Below, one piece after another: positions 30,927-40,292 of a DNA stretch of 64,000 bases. Within the stretch, counting starts at the first letter, position 1, and each line of letters opens with the position of its first letter. The stretch is from an uncultured Muribaculaceae bacterium (GTDB lineage Bacteria; Bacteroidota; Bacteroidia; Bacteroidales; Muribaculaceae). The stretch lies in assembly GCA_910584365.1 (NCBI GenBank), contig CAJUAF010000003.1, forward strand, positions 62,001 to 126,000, written 5' to 3'. The notes below the pieces were generated by a model. It was given only the letters and a program-made list of their open reading frames with translations, had not been told where the DNA came from and ran no database searches. Made by a program: the position numbers and the translations under genes.

Positions 30927-30950
30927 TTCAGAAAATTTGCTGACGGCATC

Positions 30951-32435
30951 TTATCGGTTACCCTTCAGGAACTCTATGGATTTTTCAATCCACGGGTGCA
31001 TGAAGCAGTCATTCTCGATGAACGGAACTTCCTTGCGGTATTCCTCATGCCACTCCCGGAGAACCGGGGAGGTCTTGTCGACTCCGCGGAAGTCAAGCGC
31101 CTGGGCGGCGTTGAACAGCTCGATTGCAAGGACACGCTCGGTGTTGTCCACTACGCGACACAGTTTCGTAGCTGCGTTTGCCCCCATCGAGACGTGATCC
31201 TCCTGCCCTTGTGAGGAGGGGATAGAGTCCACGCTGTTGGGCCAGCAAAGCCCTTTGGACTGACTTACGACTGATGCGGCCGCATACTGCGGAATCATGA
31301 AACCGCTGTTGAGACCCGGTTTGGCCACAAGGAATGAAGGGAGGTCGCGCGCTCCGGAAATCAGTTTGTAGATACGTCGTTCCGAAATATTACTTATTTC
31401 GGCCATCGCCACCGCCAGGAAATCCATCGGCAACGCTATCGGTTCGCCGTGGAAGTTTCCGGCCGATACGATAAGGTCTTCTTCCGGGAAAATCGTGGGA
31501 TTGTCGGTTGGCGCGTTGATTTCCTCTTCAAGGCGGTCCCATACGAAATGGAACGTATCTTTGCAGGCTCCGTGTACCTGCGGGATACAACGGAACGAAT
31601 AGGGATCCTGCACATGGGCTTTCGGCTGCCTGATCAGTTCGCTTCCCTCAAGCAGACGGCGGAATTCGGCGGCGGTCTGCACCTGACCGGCATGGCGGCG
31701 TACCTCGTTGACTTCCGGGCCGAAAGGTTCTATGCGGCCGTCGAAGGCTTCCAGCGACATGGCGCCGATTTTATCGGCCTGACGCAGAAGTCTGGCGCTT
31801 TTCATCAGGGCCCATACTCCGTGGGCGCTCATGAACTGGGTGCCGTTCAGCAACGCCAGCCCCTCTTTGGAGTGGAGCGTCAGCGGTTCCCATCCCATTT
31901 CGGCAAGCACTTCGGCCGCAGGGCGTTTCTCGCCTTTGAAACGTACTTCCCCGAGACCGAGCAACGGGAGCGAGAGATGGGCCAGGGGAGCCAGGTCGCC
32001 CGAAGCTCCCAGGGACCCCTGGGCGTACACGACCGGCAGCACGTCCGCGTTGTAGAAATCCAGGAGGCGCTGCACCGTGGCAAGCTGCACTCCCGAATTG
32101 CCGTAACTCAGGGACTGGGCTTTCAGCAGAAGCATCAGCCTGACGATCTCCGGGGAAATTTCTTCTCCGGTACCGCAGGAATGACTCATTACCAGGTTCT
32201 TCTGGAGCTGCGACAGCTGATCCGGGCCTATGGAGATGTTGCACAGCGACCCGAATCCGGTCGTGATGCCGTAAATCGGTTCCCGGCAGGTCTCCATTTT
32301 CTTGTCGAGATATTCCCGGCATCTTTCGATACGGCGTATTGCATCCTCGCTCAGGGCGAGCTGCATTTTCTTTTCGGTGATTTCCCGAATCCGCTCTATC
32401 GTCAGATGAGCGGAGGATATATGATGGGTTTCCAT
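30951..32435 (-). CDS. hutH: Histidine ammonia-lyase
   Basis: 494 residues. Contains GSLGASGDLAPLAH around 140-153; the Ala-Ser-Gly triad forms the MIO prosthetic group. Removes ammonia from histidine to give urocanate. FGSLCNISI (about 65) and the later RVVDNTERVLAIELFNAAQ match the family. 14 bases after hutU. Confidence 0.97.
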   Translation of the reverse strand: METHHISSAHLTIERIREITEKKMQLALSEDAIRRIERCREYLDKKMETCREPIYGITTGFGSLCNISIGPDQLSQLQKNLVMSHSCGTGEEISPEIVRLMLLLKAQSLSYGNSGVQLATVQRLLDFYNADVLPVVYAQGSLGASGDLAPLAHLSLPLLGLGEVRFKGEKRPAAEVLAEMGWEPLTLHSKEGLALLNGTQFMSAHGVWALMKSARLLRQADKIGAMSLEAFDGRIEPFGPEVNEVRRHAGQVQTAAEFRRLLEGSELIRQPKAHVQDPYSFRCIPQVHGACKDTFHFVWDRLEEEINAPTDNPTIFPEEDLIVSAGNFHGEPIALPMDFLAVAMAEISNISERRIYKLISGARDLPSFLVAKPGLNSGFMIPQYAAASVVSQSKGLCWPNSVDSIPSSQGQEDHVSMGANAATKLCRVVDNTERVLAIELFNAAQALDFRGVDKTSPVLREWHEEYRKEVPFIENDCFMHPWIEKSIEFLKGNR

Positions 32436-32449
32436 AAAAAAGCGGTTGA

Positions 32450-34474
32450 TTATTTTTCTATTGAGTCAATGGCCTCGGCGATGACGGCGTCTTCGGCGAG
32501 ATTAGGCAGCGTTACCCGCAGCCCTGGAGTGCGGTCCATCTCCCGGCGGATAGCGTCGTATGCTCCGCCGTTCCTGGCCCAGGATCGGCGGGCGATACCG
32601 TTGTTGACGTCCCAGAGCAGCATACTCCGGATCCGGGCGTCAGCTTCTTCGGAACCGTCGATAACCATCCCGAAACCGCCGTTGATGACTTCTCCCCAGC
32701 CTACGCCCCCTCCGTTATGGAGAGATACCCAGGAGGCTCCCCGGAAAGAGTCGCCGATGACGTTCTGCACGGCCATGTCGGCGGTGAACTGGGAGCCATC
32801 GGTGATGTTGGAGGTCTCGCGGTAGGGGGAATCCGTGCCGGAGACGTCATGATGGTCACGTCCCAGAACTATCGGAGCCGAGATTTCTCCCTTTCGGATG
32901 GCATCGTTGAAGGCCAGGGCTATTCGTGTGCGTCCTTCGGAGTCGGCATACAGAATACGGGCCTGGGAACCGACGACGAGATGATTGGCGGCGGCCTCCT
33001 TGATCCAGTGGAGATTGTCCGCCAGCTGTCCCTTTATGTCGTCAGGAGCCTCCGCAAGCATCTCTTCCAGTACGCGGGCGGCGATTTCGTCGGTCTTTTT
33101 CAGATCCTCGGGATTGCAGGAGGTGCAGACCCATCTGAACGGCCCGAATCCGTAATCGAAGAACTTCGGACCCATGATATCCTGGACGTAGGAGGGATAT
33201 CGGAAAGAACCGTCTTCTTTCAGCACGTCGGCCCCGGCGCGGGAAGACTCCAGCAGGAAAGCGTTTCCGTAATCGAAGAAATACATCCCCTTGTCGGCCA
33301 GCTTGTTTATGGCGGCAATCTGCCGTCTGAGCGAAGCCTGCACCTCCTTGCGGAATCGTTCCGGCTCCTCGGCCATCATCCGGCGGGATTCCTCGTATGT
33401 CAGTCCTGCGGGATAATATCCTCCGGCCCAGGGATTGTGGAGCGATGTCTGGTCGGACCCGAGATTGACGGTGATGTTCTCCTGAGCAAGTCTCTCCCAG
33501 AGATCAACTATATTGCCCTGATATGCCAGCGATACGATTTCTTTATCCTCGACGGCGCGACGGATGCGGGGGATAAGTTCGTCCAGAGATGTGTGGACTT
33601 CATCCACCCATCCCTGACGGAAACGTTTCTCGACGGCGGCAGGATTGATTTCAGCTGTAACGCTGACCACTCCGGCGATATTCCCCGCCTTGGGCTGGGC
33701 CCCCGACATACCTCCGAGGCCGGCGGTGACAAACAGCATCCCGCGCAGGGATGTTTCACCTGCGGGCAGATGGGAGCGTCCGGCGTTCAGCACGGTGATT
33801 GTGGTGCCGTGGACGATTCCCTGCGGTCCGATATACATATAGGAGCCGGCGGTCATCTGGCCGTATTGCGATACCCCAAGGGCATTGAACCGTTCCCAGT
33901 CATCGGGCTTGGAATAATTGGGGATGACCATGCCGTTGGTGACCACCACCCGCGGAGCGCCGGGATGGGAGGGGAACAGTCCCAGGGGGTGTCCAGAGTA
34001 CATCACCAGGGTCTGATCGTCGGTCATCTCGCTCAGATATTTCATTACCAGGCGGTACTGTGCCCAGTTCTGGAACACTGCGCCGTTCCCTCCGTAGGTG
34101 ATAAGCTCATGGGGATGCTGCGCCACGGCGGGGTCCAGGTTATTCTGGATCATCATCATGATTGCCGCCGCCTGACGTGAACGGGCCGGGTAGGCATCGA
34201 TGGGCCGGGCTTTCATCTCATAGGTCGGACGCAGACGATACATATATATGCGGCCGTAATCATGAAGCTCCTTCGCGAATTCCGGGGCGAGTTCCTTGTG
34301 GAGTTCGGCTGGGAAATAACGGAGGGCGTTGCGCAGGGCGAGTTCTTTCTCTTTCTTCGAGAGAATATCCTTACGGCGCGGAGCATGGTTGACCGAATGG
34401 TCATAGGGCCTGGGCGAGGGGAGGGGATTTGGGATTCCCCCTCTTATATCGTTTTTGAATTCTTCAGGAGTCAT
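32450..34474 (-). CDS. hutU: Urocanate hydratase
   Basis: 674 residues, the long form usual in Bacteroidota (Proteobacterial enzymes are ~560). Converts urocanate to imidazolone propionate using tightly bound NAD. Hallmarks: ELITYGGNGAVFQNWAQY (about 123-140), YSGHPLG, and FSGDQTSLHNPWAGGYYP-like text NLGSDQTSLHNPWAGGYYP. The catalytic cysteine lies in FRWVCTSCNPEDL. 15 bases after ftcD. Confidence 0.96.
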   Translation of the reverse strand: MTPEEFKNDIRGGIPNPLPSPRPYDHSVNHAPRRKDILSKKEKELALRNALRYFPAELHKELAPEFAKELHDYGRIYMYRLRPTYEMKARPIDAYPARSRQAAAIMMMIQNNLDPAVAQHPHELITYGGNGAVFQNWAQYRLVMKYLSEMTDDQTLVMYSGHPLGLFPSHPGAPRVVVTNGMVIPNYSKPDDWERFNALGVSQYGQMTAGSYMYIGPQGIVHGTTITVLNAGRSHLPAGETSLRGMLFVTAGLGGMSGAQPKAGNIAGVVSVTAEINPAAVEKRFRQGWVDEVHTSLDELIPRIRRAVEDKEIVSLAYQGNIVDLWERLAQENITVNLGSDQTSLHNPWAGGYYPAGLTYEESRRMMAEEPERFRKEVQASLRRQIAAINKLADKGMYFFDYGNAFLLESSRAGADVLKEDGSFRYPSYVQDIMGPKFFDYGFGPFRWVCTSCNPEDLKKTDEIAARVLEEMLAEAPDDIKGQLADNLHWIKEAAANHLVVGSQARILYADSEGRTRIALAFNDAIRKGEISAPIVLGRDHHDVSGTDSPYRETSNITDGSQFTADMAVQNVIGDSFRGASWVSLHNGGGVGWGEVINGGFGMVIDGSEEADARIRSMLLWDVNNGIARRSWARNGGAYDAIRREMDRTPGLRVTLPNLAEDAVIAEAIDSIEK

Positions 34475-34489
34475 AGTTGCGGATAATAT

Positions 34490-36199
34490 CTAATCGATGA
34501 CATTGTTTACTATGTTGAGGATCCCTTGTTCGCGGGAGGATGCGTAGGCGGCAATCTCGTCGGCATCGTCGAGCAGCGCCTGGGCCACAGTTTTGTCCTT
34601 GATTCCGGCGGCATTGATGCGCACGTTAAGCTGCGCTCCGAGAATCGCCGACCTTACGGCGAGGGCGCCTACACCTACGTCGCTGACGGAGTTGGGATTT
34701 CCCTCGCGGGCCATCGCCTCCAGCAGGTCGAACGCCTCGAAAGCTGTCTTCATTGTTTTCAGCGGAACCTCGGCGGCGTGAATTGTCGCGGCTTCGAGCG
34801 CTTCGGCGCGGGCGGCTTTCTCTTCCGGAGTGGATTTCGGCATGGAGAAGACTGCCATTATGCGGTTGAACGCCTCGGTATCCTCGTCTACCAGGTGCAT
34901 AAGCCGTTCCTGGATATCGCGCCCTTTGACAGCAAAGTCAGAGAAATATTCCCACTGGTCATCCCATCCCGGCTTGTGGGCCGAAAGGTTGGCCACCATC
35001 GTTCCGAGAGCGGCTCCTAAGGCGCCCATATAGGCTGAGATTGAACCTCCGCCGGGAGCCGGAGATTCCGAAGCGGTCTCGTCGGCGAACGCCCGGCAGG
35101 TCATGTCAACCAGTCGGCTCTTCCCCCCGTTCTCCTTCTCCAGCAGATATTCGATGATTTTTTCTTCCGGATCGAAAGGTTTCAGCTCGTCGAGGCCCAT
35201 CGACTTTACGGCGATGCGGATAATCTCTTTCTCGGGGATGCCGAGAGAACGCTGTTGCATCCTGAGATAGTGTTTTCCAGCTTCGACAATCGCCTTTTTC
35301 GGAACAAGTCCTACGATTTCAGTCCCGGTAACGCGGATTCCTCTTTCCCGGGCCGCGCGGCTTACTTCGTCGAAAGCCTTGTGGAGGGAAGTCTTGGAAG
35401 TATCGGTGATGTTCATCGACACCTGGGCTATGCCGTATTCGTCGATGAACCATCCGATGGCCTTTGTCCCTTTCAGGGTTCCGGGAATCATCAGTGTCTC
35501 CCCGGTTTCGTCCTTGAGGGGTTTGCCCGTCAGTTTTCCTCCCTCGCGCTGAGGGCGCCCTTTCTCGCGGACATCGAACGCAATGGCGTTGGCCCGACGG
35601 GTGGATGTGGTATTGAGATTGAAGTTTACGGCAATCAGGAAATCGCGGGCTCCTATTGCGGTCGCTCCCGTGCGGGCTACGCCGTCATCGAAGGGGCGGT
35701 TGCCGAAGTCCGCTCCCTCGGGGGTCCCCATGCGTTCGGGAAGTCCCTCGTATTCTCCTTTGCGGCATACGGCGAGATTCTTGCGTTCGGGAGCGAAAGC
35801 CGCAGCCTCGTATGCGTAGACTGGTATGTTGAGTTCTTCGGCCACCCGTTTTCCCAGTTCGCGGGCAAGGGAGGCACATTCTTCGAGAGTCACTCCCGAA
35901 ACCGGCACCAGCGGACACACGTCCGTTGCCCCCATACGGGGATGCGCGCCGTGGTGTTTGCTCATGTCTATAAGCTCGGATGCGCGCCGTATGCCGCGGA
36001 AAGCGGCTTCAACAACTTCCTCAGGTTCTCCGACGAAGGTCACTACCGTGCGGTTGGTGGCTTCTCCCGGGTCGACATCCAGAAGTCTGATTCCTTTAGC
36101 TTTACCCGAAAGGGTGATGGCGTCGGTAATGGCGCGGATTACATTCGGGTCTCGTCCCTCGCTGAAATTCGGGACACATTCGATAATTCGTTTTTCCAT
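34490..36199 (-). CDS. ftcD: Bifunctional glutamate formimidoyltransferase / formimidoyl-THF cyclodeaminase
   Basis: 569 residues from the ATG at 36197-36199 (MEKRIIECVPNFSEG); an open frame further upstream is non-coding leader. Residues 1-~180 and 181-~330 are the two transferase domains (SKHHGAHPRMGATDVCPLVPV near 80-100 and SMNITDTSKTSLHKAFDEV); residues ~360-569 are the cyclodeaminase domain (FADETASESPAPGGGSISAYMGALGAAL in part). It moves the formimino group from formiminoglutamate to tetrahydrofolate and releases ammonia, so no HutG is needed. First gene of the hut operon. Confidence 0.95.
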   Translation of the reverse strand: MEKRIIECVPNFSEGRDPNVIRAITDAITLSGKAKGIRLLDVDPGEATNRTVVTFVGEPEEVVEAAFRGIRRASELIDMSKHHGAHPRMGATDVCPLVPVSGVTLEECASLARELGKRVAEELNIPVYAYEAAAFAPERKNLAVCRKGEYEGLPERMGTPEGADFGNRPFDDGVARTGATAIGARDFLIAVNFNLNTTSTRRANAIAFDVREKGRPQREGGKLTGKPLKDETGETLMIPGTLKGTKAIGWFIDEYGIAQVSMNITDTSKTSLHKAFDEVSRAARERGIRVTGTEIVGLVPKKAIVEAGKHYLRMQQRSLGIPEKEIIRIAVKSMGLDELKPFDPEEKIIEYLLEKENGGKSRLVDMTCRAFADETASESPAPGGGSISAYMGALGAALGTMVANLSAHKPGWDDQWEYFSDFAVKGRDIQERLMHLVDEDTEAFNRIMAVFSMPKSTPEEKAARAEALEAATIHAAEVPLKTMKTAFEAFDLLEAMAREGNPNSVSDVGVGALAVRSAILGAQLNVRINAAGIKDKTVAQALLDDADEIAAYASSREQGILNIVNNVID

Positions 36200-36260
36200 G
36201 GAACGGACAGTAAAGTTTCCCAGTTTGTCCTTACGATTAATATGTTGACAAACTTTACCG

Positions 36261-36289
36261 CAAATATAATCATTATTCTGTAAAAACAA
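36261..36289 (-). promoter_or_regulatory. Promoter of the hut operon
   Basis: The -7 box TATATTTG is at 36268-36261, with TTG about 18 bases upstream, 62 bases before the ftcD ATG. Confidence 0.65.
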
Positions 36290-36398
36290 GCAAAACCGGT
36301 TAAGGAACTTCCTGAAAAAGTCCCCTCCCTCTATTGAAATCATCAGTTCTCCCGGGATGAAATCGTCCCGAGCGGTCAGTTAGGGCGTGGAAAATTTT

Positions 36399-36427
36399 TT
36401 GTTACCGCCGAGAATTCGTACCTTTGT
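36399..36427 (+). promoter_or_regulatory. Promoter of the LptF/G-like gene and ribBA
   Basis: TTTG at 36399-36402 and TACCTTTG at 36420-36427, 26 bases before the ATG at 36454. Confidence 0.7.
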
Positions 36428-36453
36428 GGCGCCCAAACACTAAACGGAAACTT

Positions 36454-38271
36454 ATGTTAAGGATAAAACGTCTATACCTTTATATGTTGCAGAGCTATGT
36501 GCCTCTGTTGCTGATGACGTTTTTTATCTGTCTGTTCATCGTTCTGATGCAGTTCCTGTGGCGTTATATCGACGACCTGGTCGGTAAAGGACTTACCATC
36601 GACGTTATCGCCGAACTGTTCTTCTACGCCGCCCTGACTATGGTCCCGATGGCATTGCCGCTGGCTATTCTGCTTGCGTCACTGATGATTTTCGGAAACC
36701 TGGGGGAGCGGTTCGAGCTTACGGCCATGAAAGCCTCCGGAATTTCCCTTCTGAAAGTAATGAGCCCTCTGATCGTGCTGATTTCCTTTATAGCCGTCGG
36801 AGCGTTTTTCTTTCAGAACAATGTGCTGCCTATCGCGCAGACAAAGATGTGGACCCTGCTTTATTCCATGCGCCAGAAATCTCCCGAACTGGAAATTCCC
36901 GAGGGGGTCTTCTATTCCCAGATTCCGGGATATAACTTCTTCGTGCAGAGCAAGGACCGCGAGAGCGGCACGCTCTACAACATGATGATCTACGACGTGT
37001 CCCGCGGGTTCGACAACGCCCGCGTGATTCTCGCCGATTCCGGCCATCTGAAATCCGCCGACGACAAGGTCCATCTCTTTCTTCAGCTTTACGACGGGGA
37101 GCAGTTCGAGAATCTCCGTGACAACAACGGAAGCGTGGCCTCCGGCAACCAGCCTTACCGCCGGGAACATTTCGAACTCAAGGAGATACTTCTGGCCTTT
37201 GATGCCAACTTCAACCGTATGGATGAGTCCGGAATGCGTAACCAGTATGTCGGCAAGAACATATCCGAACTGCAGCAGACGATCGACTCGGTCGGCGAGA
37301 GGGTCGACTCGGTCGGCGCCGTTTATGCCAGGGAGTTCAGGGAAGCCACTTACGTGCGTGTCCCGTATTACATGAACGTCACCGCCGACGGAAAATCCCG
37401 GCAGGTGAAGCGTCCTGCCGTCCCCCTGGAAGTCCCCCTCGACATAGATTCCCTTTATTATAAGGAGAATCCTTCCAAGACGCGCTCATATCTTACCATG
37501 GCCCTGAACCGGGCCCAGACGATGCGTCAGGAATATGAATTCAAGAGCTACGTCATGGAGGAGGATCGCTACACTATACGCCGCCATGCCATCGAGATGC
37601 AGAAGAAATTCACCCTCTCTTTCGCCTGCCTGATATTCTTCTTTATCGGCGCCCCTCTCGGCGCGATTATCCGCAAAGGAGGGATCGGGACGCCTCTCGT
37701 AATTTCCGTATTCCTGTTCATATTCTATTACATAATCGACAATACCGGCTACAAGCTCGCCCGCGACGGCGCCATGCCGGTATGGGAAGGGATATGGCTC
37801 AGTTCTTTCGTGCTTCTCCCTCTGGGTGTCTTTCTGACCTACAAGGCCATGAACGATTCAGCGGTGCTGAACATCGATGCCTACAAGAACTTTATCCGTC
37901 GTCTGCGCGGCACCCAGAAACGCGAACTTGAGGTGAAGGAATACGCCATGGAGGATGTCACCCCCGCCGAAGCGCTTTCCCGTCTGGAACCGCTTGCCGC
38001 CGAAGGTGCCCGTCTGCGGGAACAATGGCGCGGATTCCCCCTCTGGAAGAAAGCCGGTTACAGAATTCTGCGCTATAAAGGCTTCGACTCCCTGCAGAAT
38101 TCGATGAACGACGTGATTGATTTCCTCTCGAATTCAAAAAATGCGATGGCCATAAGGCTTGTCAACGAATACCCGTACAAAATAACTCCCCGCAACCTGC
38201 AGAAAGTCATTGATACGACCGACGAACTTGTCAGGCTGTGCAAGGAGCTTCTGAAACCTAAAAACGAATAA
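36454..38271 (+). CDS. LptF/LptG-family lipopolysaccharide export permease
   Basis: 605 residues from the ATG at 36454 (MLRIKRLYLYML). The N-terminal three membrane helices (about 10-120) and C-terminal three (about 385-480) flank a periplasmic beta domain, the YjgP/YjgQ layout; a cytoplasmic C-terminal extension of ~110 residues is typical of Bacteroidota. Part of the LptB2FG transporter that moves LPS to the cell surface. Which of F or G it is cannot be told. ribBA follows after 3 bases. Confidence 0.85.
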   Translation: MLRIKRLYLYMLQSYVPLLLMTFFICLFIVLMQFLWRYIDDLVGKGLTIDVIAELFFYAALTMVPMALPLAILLASLMIFGNLGERFELTAMKASGISLLKVMSPLIVLISFIAVGAFFFQNNVLPIAQTKMWTLLYSMRQKSPELEIPEGVFYSQIPGYNFFVQSKDRESGTLYNMMIYDVSRGFDNARVILADSGHLKSADDKVHLFLQLYDGEQFENLRDNNGSVASGNQPYRREHFELKEILLAFDANFNRMDESGMRNQYVGKNISELQQTIDSVGERVDSVGAVYAREFREATYVRVPYYMNVTADGKSRQVKRPAVPLEVPLDIDSLYYKENPSKTRSYLTMALNRAQTMRQEYEFKSYVMEEDRYTIRRHAIEMQKKFTLSFACLIFFFIGAPLGAIIRKGGIGTPLVISVFLFIFYYIIDNTGYKLARDGAMPVWEGIWLSSFVLLPLGVFLTYKAMNDSAVLNIDAYKNFIRRLRGTQKRELEVKEYAMEDVTPAEALSRLEPLAAEGARLREQWRGFPLWKKAGYRILRYKGFDSLQNSMNDVIDFLSNSKNAMAIRLVNEYPYKITPRNLQKVIDTTDELVRLCKELLKPKNE

Positions 38272-38274
38272 CTC

Positions 38275-39495
38275 ATGACCTCCGAACCTATCAAACTTGA
38301 TACAATAGAAGATGCCCTCAGGGATTTTTCAGAGGGCAAGATGATAATTGTCGTCGATGACGAAGACCGGGAAAACGAAGGGGATATCATCGTCGCCGCC
38401 GAGAAGATAACCCCCGAGCAGGTCAATTTCATGCTCAAGAACGCCCGCGGAGTCCTCTGCGCCCCCCTGACGATTTCCCGTTGCAAGGAGCTGGGACTGG
38501 TTCCCCAGACCGAGAACAACACTTCCGTCCTCGGGACACCGTTCACCATAACGGTCGACAAGCTCGAAGGATGTTCGACAGGGGTCTCCATCCATGACCG
38601 ATGCGCCACTATCCGCGCCCTCGCAGACCCCGCTTCCACCCCCGAGACTTTCGGACGTCCCGGTCATATCAATCCGCTGTTCGCTCAGGACGCAGGTGTA
38701 CTGCGCCGCTCCGGCCACACGGAAGCAGCCGTAGACCTGGCACGCCTCGCCGGCCTTCAGCCTGCTGCCGCTCTGATGGAAATAATGAGTGATGACGGTT
38801 CGATGGCGCGTCTGCCCGAACTACGCCGGCGTGCCGACGAGTGGGGGATGAAACTGATTTCCATCCGTGATCTTATCGCCTATCGCCTCCGCATGGAATC
38901 CCTGGTGGAGAAAGGGGAGGAGGTAAATCTTCCTACGGCCTACGGTCATTTTCATCTGATTCCGTTCCGTCAGAAGAGCAACGGCCTGGAGCATATTGCC
39001 ATTATAAAGGGCGATGTCCGCACCGATGACCCCGTGCTGGTACGTGTACATTCATCCTGCGCCACCGGCGACATTTTCGGGTCGCTCCGATGTGATTGCG
39101 GCGAGCAGCTTCATCAGGCGCTCCGGATGATCGACAAAGAAGGTCGCGGCGCCGTAATCTATCTTCTCCAGGAAGGTCGCGGCATCGGTCTGATGGATAA
39201 AATCCGGGCTTATAAACTCCAGGAGCAGGGCATGGACACCGTAGACGCCAATCTCCACCTGGGGCATAAGGCTGATGAGCGCGACTACGGCGTGGGGGCT
39301 CAGATCCTCCATGAACTCGGTATCCGGAAAATGCGTCTGATCACCAATAATCCCGTGAAACGTATCGGCCTGGAGGGTTACGGCCTGGAGGTAGTCGAGA
39401 ACATTCCCATCGAGATTGCCCCTACCGAGCATGACCGGTTCTATCTCCAGACGAAGAAACACCGCATGGCCCACACGCTCCATAACGTAGACTGA
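38275..39495 (+). CDS. ribBA: Bifunctional DHBP synthase / GTP cyclohydrolase II
   Basis: 406 residues. Residues 1-~205 are the 3,4-dihydroxy-2-butanone-4-phosphate synthase half (VDDEDRENEGDI near 27-38); residues ~207-400 are GTP cyclohydrolase II, with the zinc site CATGDIFGSLRCDCGEQ and the catalytic GRGIGLMDKI. Both make riboflavin precursors. Ends at a strong terminator. Confidence 0.97.
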   Translation: MTSEPIKLDTIEDALRDFSEGKMIIVVDDEDRENEGDIIVAAEKITPEQVNFMLKNARGVLCAPLTISRCKELGLVPQTENNTSVLGTPFTITVDKLEGCSTGVSIHDRCATIRALADPASTPETFGRPGHINPLFAQDAGVLRRSGHTEAAVDLARLAGLQPAAALMEIMSDDGSMARLPELRRRADEWGMKLISIRDLIAYRLRMESLVEKGEEVNLPTAYGHFHLIPFRQKSNGLEHIAIIKGDVRTDDPVLVRVHSSCATGDIFGSLRCDCGEQLHQALRMIDKEGRGAVIYLLQEGRGIGLMDKIRAYKLQEQGMDTVDANLHLGHKADERDYGVGAQILHELGIRKMRLITNNPVKRIGLEGYGLEVVENIPIEIAPTEHDRFYLQTKKHRMAHTLHNVD

Positions 39496-39528
39496 TTCTC
39501 CCGATCCTACGGAAAAAGTATAATACAC

Positions 39529-39573
39529 TCAGGCGCCGCATCCTGCCGGAATCTCCGGGGATGCGGCGCCTGA
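39529..39573. terminator. Strong terminator between ribBA and the acetyltransferase
   Basis: Fifteen-base perfect stem (529-543 with 559-573), GC-rich, between convergent genes; no long U tract on either side. Confidence 0.7.
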
Positions 39574-39592
39574 CTGTATTGGTTGTGCCGGC

Positions 39593-40147
39593 TCAGAAAT
39601 AGTTGTCGGTCGAAGGATCGAAAGCGCGGAGGACTTTGGCGGGGTTGCCGGCGACGATTGTGTTGGGGGCGACGTCGCGTGTCACTACCGAAGCCGCTCC
39701 GACGACAGCGTTCTCTCCGATGATGATGCCGGGAAGAATAGTGGCGCCGGCGCCAATCCATGCTCCGGAGCAGATACGGACCGGAGCGAGGGTAATCACT
39801 TCCCGGTCGCGCAGGTCATGGTTGTTGGAGAGAATCTGAACGTTGGCGGCCATCTGGACATTGTCCTCAATCGTAATTCCGCCGGAACCCATCATCAGCA
39901 CCCCGTCCATGATGAAGACATGATTGCCGATCTCGATTTTGTCGGCTCCGACTACGGTCAGCGGGGGCATCATGTAGCTTCCTTCCCCTATATTGCCGTG
40001 AAAGAGTTCTTTTACCAGGGCATTGTATTCGTCGCAGAGAGGCATTACCTGTTTGAGACGGAAACAGAGCTGGCGGTTACGGATAGTTTCGTTGGCATGG
40101 CCTACGTCTGTACGCAGGTCTATGCGGTTTTGTCTGGAAGATTCCAT
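39593..40147 (-). CDS. Maltose/galactoside O-acetyltransferase-like enzyme
   Basis: 184 residues. A left-handed beta-helix of hexapeptide repeats runs from about residue 65 (VVGADKIEIGNHVFIMDG onward) to 170; the catalytic His is in LSNNHDLRDRE. The N-terminal helical part resembles the Mac domain of maltose acetyltransferases. Transfers acetyl from acetyl-CoA to a sugar or related hydroxyl; the exact acceptor is unknown. Confidence 0.85.
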   Translation of the reverse strand: MESSRQNRIDLRTDVGHANETIRNRQLCFRLKQVMPLCDEYNALVKELFHGNIGEGSYMMPPLTVVGADKIEIGNHVFIMDGVLMMGSGGITIEDNVQMAANVQILSNNHDLRDREVITLAPVRICSGAWIGAGATILPGIIIGENAVVGAASVVTRDVAPNTIVAGNPAKVLRAFDPSTDNYF

Positions 40148-40214
40148 TGGATTGTACCTGATTGGAGTAAATTTACCTTATGTGCCTTAGGATAATATTG
40201 GTTAAAACACCGGA

Positions 40215-40254
40215 GCCGGGGTAAAGGGCGATTCGCGCCGCTCTTTACCTCGGC
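40215..40254 (-). terminator. Terminator after gpmI
   Basis: Twelve-pair stem GCCGGGGTAAAG / CTTTACCTCGGC (one G-T) with a 16-base loop, downstream of gpmI on the minus strand. Confidence 0.6.
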
Positions 40255-40292
40255 CCGGGATGGCGGGGTCATGTCATGGGGATGAACGGATA